Assembly (NCBI GenBank): GCA_934256705.1 | Contig: CAKQPF010000062.1 | Coordinates: 1 to 19,882, forward strand | DNA length: 19,882 bases | Direction: 5' to 3' | DNA from: an uncultured Prevotella sp. | Lineage (GTDB): Bacteria > Bacteroidota > Bacteroidia > Bacteroidales > Bacteroidaceae | Shown: positions 15,101 through 19,882 of the stretch, in pieces | Layout of the letters: every line of letters begins with the position of its first letter | Numbering within the stretch: the stretch's first letter is position 1 | The notes under the pieces: generated by a model | What the model was told of the DNA's origin: nothing | What the model saw: only the letters and a program-made list of their open reading frames with translations | Databases searched by the model: none | Translations under genes and position numbers: made by a program

Positions 15101-18100
15101 TTCGAGCAAAACCCTGCCGGAATGATGTACCGTACCAATGAGCCTGTCATCACCTATGAATTTGGCACTGCCACTGGTATCAGGGCTCAGCATCTCAATG
15201 TCCCTGAGGGTAAAGACTTCTACTATTCCGGTAAGGTCGAGGTTCACATCATCGAGAATGGTGCAAACCTTGACCATACCCGCGACGTGGCTCTTTGGAT
15301 AAACACAGGCAAGAAGGGCTTCGTGCGCAACACTGACTTGAAGGAATGGGCTGCAATAGGTCCTGGCACCACGCTGACCATCGCCTCATGTGCCGACACG
15401 AGGTTTGAGATATACACCTATGCTCCTATCTCCTCCACCACCATCGACGGAGTAGTACCTACGGAATGCGTCAAGACAGCCGACGGATACATATATTCCT
15501 ACACCACCCACAGTTCGGCGGCCCGCATTCCTATCGTCATCGGCAACGACTATTCCTACTACAAATGGATCAAGGCATACACCAGGAAGGCGGCTCGCGT
15601 GGACCTCCGCATCTCCGTGGATAATGAAGAGCAGGGCGAGATTACCTCCATCGATGCCACTGCTAAGGCCACGGAAAACAGTGACGACAATCCTCCTACC
15701 ATCCTTCTGGAGGATGGCGGCGTGTCCATGCTCCAGGGCAATGGAGCCATCGTCTCGTTCAAGCGCAAGTTCGGATATGTCTTTGACAGGATTGTGGATA
15801 TGGACAAGATAGTCAATGGCAAGCCGCTCGCCGTGCTGCAGATGCGCGACGACGGCAAGGTGGATATGGTTGACCTCGACAATGGCACTACGACCACCAC
15901 CGTCTCTCCTAATGCTGACGGCAATTCCTGGGGAAAAAGGACCGGCGATGGAAAGACCGTATTCGAACTTCGCAGGATTGAGCCTACAGCAGAAGAGGCA
16001 AAGGCAGGCAAGCGCACAAGGTATGAGGTGGAATTCAACATCACATCCCACCGCAATCTGCGCATCTATTTCAAGGAAAAGCCTACTTATTACGTCACGT
16101 TCAATCCGGGACAGCATGCTTCCGGCATCGCTCCTACAGCACAATGGCTGGAGAAAGGCGATGAATTCACTATTCCGAGGAACACCACCCTCTACTATTC
16201 CGGCCATACCCTGAAACACTGGAAGGACAATCTCTATGACGACAGCAAGTCATTCAGCGAGAATGTCTCGGCTGGCCACGTCTATGAGTTTGGCAAATCC
16301 TATGCCCTCACCCACAACTGGGCAGCATCAAATGAGACTCCCGACTACAGTCTGCGTCTCTATCCCGTGTTCGAGAAGAATTCATTCACTCTTTTCGACG
16401 AAGACATGACCAATACCGAGGGCTACAAAGCCACGTGGGACTTCAGGCGTTCCAACGGTGCACCGAGCATTGCAGTGGAACGTACCACCGGTGTCCTCGT
16501 CACCCAGATATACAAGAACGAGAATGAATTCATCGACATCCATATCGACCTCGATGCCACAAAGGGCAAATTCAACAATACGAGCGATGACAGCCGATGC
16601 CAGATCAACAACGGTTCCATACTGACATTCCAAGTCACCAATGGTAGCAAGATAGAACTGGAAGCCGTCAACCAGATCAGTTCCACAGAGATTGCCGGTG
16701 CCACCAATGCCAATGGCGGATACACGGCTGGCGACAAGGTCTCTACCGTCTGGAAGGGAAGCGAGGGAAAGCAGACCGTCAACTTCCAGAGCGACGGCAG
16801 ATACTATACCTATTTCTCCGTCACATATATGCCGCAGACTCTTTCCCGTCCACAACTGGAAAGCGTTTCCATAGGCGGTAAGGCGCTGACGGATGCCGAA
16901 ATCACTGATCTGAAGGCAAACAGGCACATCACTATCGAGACCTGCCCTATCTCTCTCGATGCCTACGGCAAGGAAGAGGTCGATGCCAACGGCTTCGTGG
17001 TGGAAAAGATAGGAGATGTCTCCGCCTCCACCTTCGACGGAATGGGCACCATACAGGTGGAACAGCCCACCATCAGCAATCCGCAGGCTGTCATCCGACT
17101 GCTCAGCAATGGCGGTTCGCTGCTCGATACCTACACTATCGACTTCACGCTCAAGGCTCCTGAAGGCACGGCTCCCAAGTTCCTGTATTACAATGTCAAC
17201 GGTACCAAATACACTTCCAAGGAGATTTCCATCGACAATATGCCTCCGAGCGGTTATGTCAAGATGGTGTTCGACCGCACCATGAAGGGCGCTTCGCTCC
17301 ACGTGAGCCCGATACGCGACGAGATGGAATCATGGACTGCCGACCAAGGCAGGGAACTGACCTTCTACTATTGGGATCTGGCTAACGTCAAGGACATCAC
17401 CGTGCCTATCAAGACAGACTTCTTCGAGGATATTTACGGCAACAGATATAATGAGGTACTGACCACTACGCAGGAAGGCACCGCCCTTTCTTTCTTCATG
17501 CGCTTCTCCACAAGAGGCACTTCCCACGACATCTCCCATGACAGGTTTGACTTCATCGTGGGCAAGGACGGTTCGCTCGAAGATGCCATCAATGCAGCCA
17601 ATGCAGCGCCGGGCACAGAGAGATACTACATCTTCGTGCCGGATGGCGACTATGAACTGAAAGGCAACGAGCCACTCAAGAGCTATGGCAAGGATTCCGA
17701 CGGCAACTGGCCACGCAATGACAAGGGCGAACCGGTGGAGGACATGCTCGGCAAGACAAACGGAAGGACTCTCATATCACGCTCCAATGTCTCACTCATC
17801 GGACAGAGCCGCAAAGGCGTCAGGATATGGAACAAGCCTACAGTGGAAGGCATCAGCTACACCTCCACGCTGCATATAGGCAAGAATGCCGGCGGTGCCA
17901 ATGCCAAGGACTTCTACTGCGAAGACCTGAGCCTGGAGAATACATTCAACTACTGGGGTGCCAACACAGGCGGAAGTCCGGCTGGACGCGCCGTGGCATT
18001 CTGGGACCAGGGACAGCGCACCACACTGAAGAATGTCTCAATGATGAGTTGGCAGGACACATACTACTCCACCAACAGCATCCCCGACTATCGCGGCTAT

Positions 18101-19660
18101 CTGGAAGACTGCCGGATTGGAGGCGCAGTGGATTGGGTGTGCGGCGACGGCAACATCTGGTTTGAGAGATGTGACATCATCATCCGTGACAGGGCTGGAA
18201 ACAATATTGCCGCTCCTTCACAGACTGCCGGCCAGCGGTGGGGATATGTGTTCAGCAACTGCAATGCAAAGCCGGAATATCCTCTCAGCCAGATGGACAA
18301 ACTCGCTGACAAGACATGGACTCTCGCACGCCCGTGGGCCAACAATCCTGACAAGTCTCCTGCCGTCACCTTCCTCAACACCACCATGCACGTGCTGCCA
18401 AAGGACCAGGGATGGGGAGTAATGTCAGCCAACGCCGTGCTGCGTTTCCACGAAAACCACTCCATGAAGCCAAGCGCCACAGGCACGGGACAGTCCACCG
18501 TGCTCTCGCTCGGAGGTCGTTCCCTCGCGGCTTGCAGTCCTGCTGCAGGCTCTGACGACTGCGTGCTCTCTGATGGCGATGCAATGAAATACACCATCAA
18601 GAACGTGCTGGGCGGTCTCGACGGCTACGACCCCGTGGAACGCACACGCCAGATAGACGCCGTCTCTGGCAATGAGGCGGACAAGGACATGAACAATTCC
18701 GACCCTTGGGATGACAACATCGAGATAGATGATGACAGACTGCAATGGCACAGCCACCCTTCTGCCCTCTGCTATCTCATCTTCCGAATGGAAAACGGCA
18801 AGTGGACCTATAAGGATCAGGTGGCGGAATCAAATGACAGCGACGGCATCACGGGCATCAGTCTCGACCAGTTGACTCTCGGAGCCGGAACCTACTGCGT
18901 CCGCGCCGCAAACCAATATGGCGGTCTCGGTGCTGCCACAAAGGCAATCAATTATGTGGAGACACAGAGATACACGCTCACCATCAATCCTCTCGGCTCT
19001 CTCACCGACGATGAAGGCAGACCATGCGGATGGAGCACCATCTGCCTGCCTTACAATGCCAAGGCTCCAACGGAAGACGGTGCCACCGTCTATGCCGTCA
19101 CGGCACACGGAAAGACAACTGCAGAAGACAAGGTGGAAGACTTCTACGTCACCCTCACTCCCGTCGATGTGCTCAACAAGGACAAGGGATACGTAGTGTT
19201 CGGTCCGGCTGCCGACTATGTGTTCAAGGCCACGTCACGCTCAAGCACCACGCCTACCATCCTCAAGGGAAACTCCTCCGACATACCTGTCTCTGCCATC
19301 AACAACGACTGCTACGTGCTTGCCAACAAGAATTTCGGACTCGGTTTCTATAAATTCACTGGCAGTCAACTGAAAGCGTACAGGGCATGGCTTCCTGCCG
19401 TGATGGTTAGCTCCGGCGTAGGAGAACAGGTGGTCTCCGGATCCAAGGGCATCCGCTTCCTCTTCTCCGATTCCTCCGACCTGCCAACCGGCATTCTCTC
19501 CATCCTCTACGGTTCTTCCACAGCCTCCCCCCCTTCCCTCTCGCCTGTCTTCACCGTCTCAGGCCAGCGCATCGGCAACACTACGAAGAAAGGCACATCC
19601 GCTCTCCTGCGCGGTATATATATAATAGGTGGAAAAGGGAAGAGAGTGGAAGATAGGTAG
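12134..19660 (+). CDS. Giant multidomain surface protein with CE8 pectin methylesterase domain
   Basis: This 2,508-residue exported protein has a long N-region and a signal peptide (FIAVCFLIFALLMSGKAQASA, cut near residue 45). I use the ATG at 12134; the open frame extends only to a TTG at 12104. Order: chitobiase-C-like HYTTDGTAPT (about 50-135), a WSW beta module (139-320), then three rounds of InlB-like repeat, Flg_new-like repeat and beta module (about 321-1565). An Ig-like region (about 1680-1800, VKMVFDRTMKGASL) follows. The CE8 domain (about 1806-2140) has Q1974-D1975 in WQDTYY, D2000 in VDWVCGDG, and R2066 and W2068 in LARPW, as in pectin methylesterases, which remove methyl groups from pectin. 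Then come an FN3-like stretch, a GWSTICLPY module and the tail VFTVSGQRI...GIYIIGG. It is last in the fimbrillin operon. The CE8 call is firm; module names are by eye. Confidence 0.9.
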   Translation: MNTLTDLSDTHNHHSLTVNVLTSRFIAVCFLIFALLMSGKAQASAFHKGAIANVEQTNKPKVTINADGSISVEKREAGDAEATFHYTTDGTAPTKESKPCSGVIPSAETNGKVIKIIAVSGDNDPSDIVTAYVNVSASFTWSWNTTGELQTVPTIEGNSIADIMDKGTKAVIGKKLKQDIHNKDNIIAASFTPATKDDVVDGIDDESSIAFNIIPKAGISFRPTSASFSAMAFATGSGLMDAELQCESNKYPLIESVLPSRDNMQTFSEKDFKTNIADIPGAAEEWALKIHIYTLTLKKQWGFNDIVISGTFSGVEYEGLYHNVSATAEPAEGGKVSHSPAALSIVSGKSLTLTATPSRGYKFVKWRDYDTSSDMGDTQVIRIDPLEKDLSCEAIFERLPLISFDKGKTEIDGNVPDAIYTDNDGGITIPQNTTLFKEDYALTGWTDGNEIYPVGTRHIFTQDVTLTPVVTRCERHVTDTDSPVTAKWYFDQKDGAPVISGTFTAKNDKSFSYTESVIVNNDNRIDLPLILSGAKADNNDARVNYLKDRNGNEAKGAQLNAGLVLRIPAVYGMNVKLKASGKVDKEKPQDINETFFSLPTDGNNDDKLAEIVFYDDESATAKAHGTVENLRLLSFSYNGNAKYLYIKVINGGSKKTYGFFEYLEVTYPALPDVLLENRIISEPLKDRKDNPDKASLVLEKTLPAEGSNTGKRYKEGDKVTITAEPGYGYEISTFKVGEKALTMTENEKKDKDGNVIGTNYTAEYTVGKETQTVTVEYVRKPMSKVRLVTADKSRGTVDFVADDIHDNFYLKGEGFVESYFVAGEPGIMASTDAADDYVIEKWTKDSKDGEEVSSSAIYSCTAPAENDSVTYYAHFALGIEGSVHFRLKDENGNWLCKLLKGKDANGKNEYAEEILALDGKSMAPDDQENCHSFFIPKYYTIFKTYDATSIEKGYTLKYWVNKDDFSDEYELGKNYSFTEAKKDITLIPVFEQNPAGMMYRTNEPVITYEFGTATGIRAQHLNVPEGKDFYYSGKVEVHIIENGANLDHTRDVALWINTGKKGFVRNTDLKEWAAIGPGTTLTIASCADTRFEIYTYAPISSTTIDGVVPTECVKTADGYIYSYTTHSSAARIPIVIGNDYSYYKWIKAYTRKAARVDLRISVDNEEQGEITSIDATAKATENSDDNPPTILLEDGGVSMLQGNGAIVSFKRKFGYVFDRIVDMDKIVNGKPLAVLQMRDDGKVDMVDLDNGTTTTTVSPNADGNSWGKRTGDGKTVFELRRIEPTAEEAKAGKRTRYEVEFNITSHRNLRIYFKEKPTYYVTFNPGQHASGIAPTAQWLEKGDEFTIPRNTTLYYSGHTLKHWKDNLYDDSKSFSENVSAGHVYEFGKSYALTHNWAASNETPDYSLRLYPVFEKNSFTLFDEDMTNTEGYKATWDFRRSNGAPSIAVERTTGVLVTQIYKNENEFIDIHIDLDATKGKFNNTSDDSRCQINNGSILTFQVTNGSKIELEAVNQISSTEIAGATNANGGYTAGDKVSTVWKGSEGKQTVNFQSDGRYYTYFSVTYMPQTLSRPQLESVSIGGKALTDAEITDLKANRHITIETCPISLDAYGKEEVDANGFVVEKIGDVSASTFDGMGTIQVEQPTISNPQAVIRLLSNGGSLLDTYTIDFTLKAPEGTAPKFLYYNVNGTKYTSKEISIDNMPPSGYVKMVFDRTMKGASLHVSPIRDEMESWTADQGRELTFYYWDLANVKDITVPIKTDFFEDIYGNRYNEVLTTTQEGTALSFFMRFSTRGTSHDISHDRFDFIVGKDGSLEDAINAANAAPGTERYYIFVPDGDYELKGNEPLKSYGKDSDGNWPRNDKGEPVEDMLGKTNGRTLISRSNVSLIGQSRKGVRIWNKPTVEGISYTSTLHIGKNAGGANAKDFYCEDLSLENTFNYWGANTGGSPAGRAVAFWDQGQRTTLKNVSMMSWQDTYYSTNSIPDYRGYLEDCRIGGAVDWVCGDGNIWFERCDIIIRDRAGNNIAAPSQTAGQRWGYVFSNCNAKPEYPLSQMDKLADKTWTLARPWANNPDKSPAVTFLNTTMHVLPKDQGWGVMSANAVLRFHENHSMKPSATGTGQSTVLSLGGRSLAACSPAAGSDDCVLSDGDAMKYTIKNVLGGLDGYDPVERTRQIDAVSGNEADKDMNNSDPWDDNIEIDDDRLQWHSHPSALCYLIFRMENGKWTYKDQVAESNDSDGITGISLDQLTLGAGTYCVRAANQYGGLGAATKAINYVETQRYTLTINPLGSLTDDEGRPCGWSTICLPYNAKAPTEDGATVYAVTAHGKTTAEDKVEDFYVTLTPVDVLNKDKGYVVFGPAADYVFKATSRSSTTPTILKGNSSDIPVSAINNDCYVLANKNFGLGFYKFTGSQLKAYRAWLPAVMVSSGVGEQVVSGSKGIRFLFSDSSDLPTGILSILYGSSTASPPSLSPVFTVSGQRIGNTTKKGTSALLRGIYIIGGKGKRVEDR

Positions 19661-19705
19661 GTTGTTGTTTTGTGGTTTAGTGGTTTAGTTGTTTAGTAGA
19701 ATGAT
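19661..19705. repeat. G/T-rich tract after the giant gene
   Basis: A low-complexity stretch of GTTGTT and GTGGTTTA-type units (for example GTGGTTTAGTGGTTTAG) follows the stop codon. It resembles the arms of the inverted repeat at 2206-2291. It is not a recognisable terminator, having no preceding GC-rich stem. Confidence 0.55.
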
Positions 19706-19797
19706 CTGTCTGGAAGACAGCACCGAGCGAAGCGAGAGTAACCCGGGACGAAGTCTCGGGATTATAACTGCATAATGAGCGACTGTCTGGAAGACAG
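19706..19797. repeat. Cluster of small hairpins with a direct-repeat palindrome
   Basis: CTGTCT GGA AGACAG occurs exactly twice (19706-19720 and 19783-19797) and each copy folds into a 6-bp stem. Between them lie CGAGCGAAGCGAG (19724-19736) and CCCGGGAC GAA GTCTCGGG (19742-19760, 8-bp stem with one G-U pair). No gene is visible here or in 19798-19882. Confidence 0.75.
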
Positions 19798-19882
19798 TAC
19801 CAAACAAATAGGGTGTCCAGTTAGATGTTCCGGAAAACAGAAGCTGAAATCACCCGTTAAGTTGTTGATACAACACTCTGAA

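Noticed and set aside
15386..16219. Long antisense open frame (277 codons) inside the giant gene
   Set aside because: It lies entirely opposite a well-supported coding frame, shows no recognisable domain, and long minus-strand frames are expected from this gene's codon bias.
16382..17302. Antisense open frame of 306 codons inside the giant gene
   Set aside because: Same reasoning: mirror of coding bias, no signal peptide, no motif, and no promoter in place.
5614..19633. Exact 18-nt match ATATATATAATAGGTGGA in folA (5614-5631) and at the end of the giant gene (19616-19633)
   Set aside because: Both encode IYIIGG in the same frame. Chance sharing of codons is enough to explain it.

Overview
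The window looks like a chromosomal segment of a Prevotellaceae bacterium (Prevotella/Segatella-like Bacteroidota). The evidence is several matches to the Bacteroidota promoter (TTTG, 19-20 bp, TAnnTTTG), weak Shine-Dalgarno sequences, fimbrillin-type lipoproteins, a GH97 enzyme, and secreted proteins ending in the GIYI-x-GGK/NGKK tail common in this family. No rRNA, tRNA, CRISPR array or transposase gene was found.

Layout. 1-135: window edge plus a strong terminator. 136-2115 (-): secreted GH97 glycosidase, probably of the retaining alpha-galactosidase type. 2332-3630 (-): M18 metallo-aminopeptidase. 3631-3885: divergent promoter region. 3886-5820 (+): Lrp/AsnC regulator, thyA and folA, a probable transcription unit linking a regulator to dTMP and folate metabolism. 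5821-6850: about 1 kb with no firm gene, holding a perfect 32-bp inverted repeat, heptamer repeats, a good promoter and a possible 47-codon ORF. 6851-7276 (+): small secreted lysozyme-like/SLT protein. 7297-8199 (-): prmC, convergent with the SLT gene; its last codons lie in a shared bidirectional terminator. 8411-19660 (+): an 11-kb four-gene surface operon. 19661-19882: gene-free tail with repeated small hairpins.

The four-gene operon is the most interesting part. It encodes a secreted fimbrillin-like protein without a lipobox, two fimbrillin-like lipoproteins, and a 2,508-residue exported protein. The giant protein carries repeated InlB/Flg_new-type and beta-sandwich modules, then an Ig-like domain, a CE8 pectin methylesterase domain and a Prevotella-type C-terminal tail. 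This suggests a fimbria-like or surface-anchored fibre that presents a pectin-demethylating enzyme. The assembly is inferred from gene order and domains, not shown directly.

Intergenic DNA is rich in repeats: a 28-nt palindromic element found twice, (CATTCTT)n tracts, G/T-rich inverted repeats and hairpin clusters. Several sit in probable 5' leaders.
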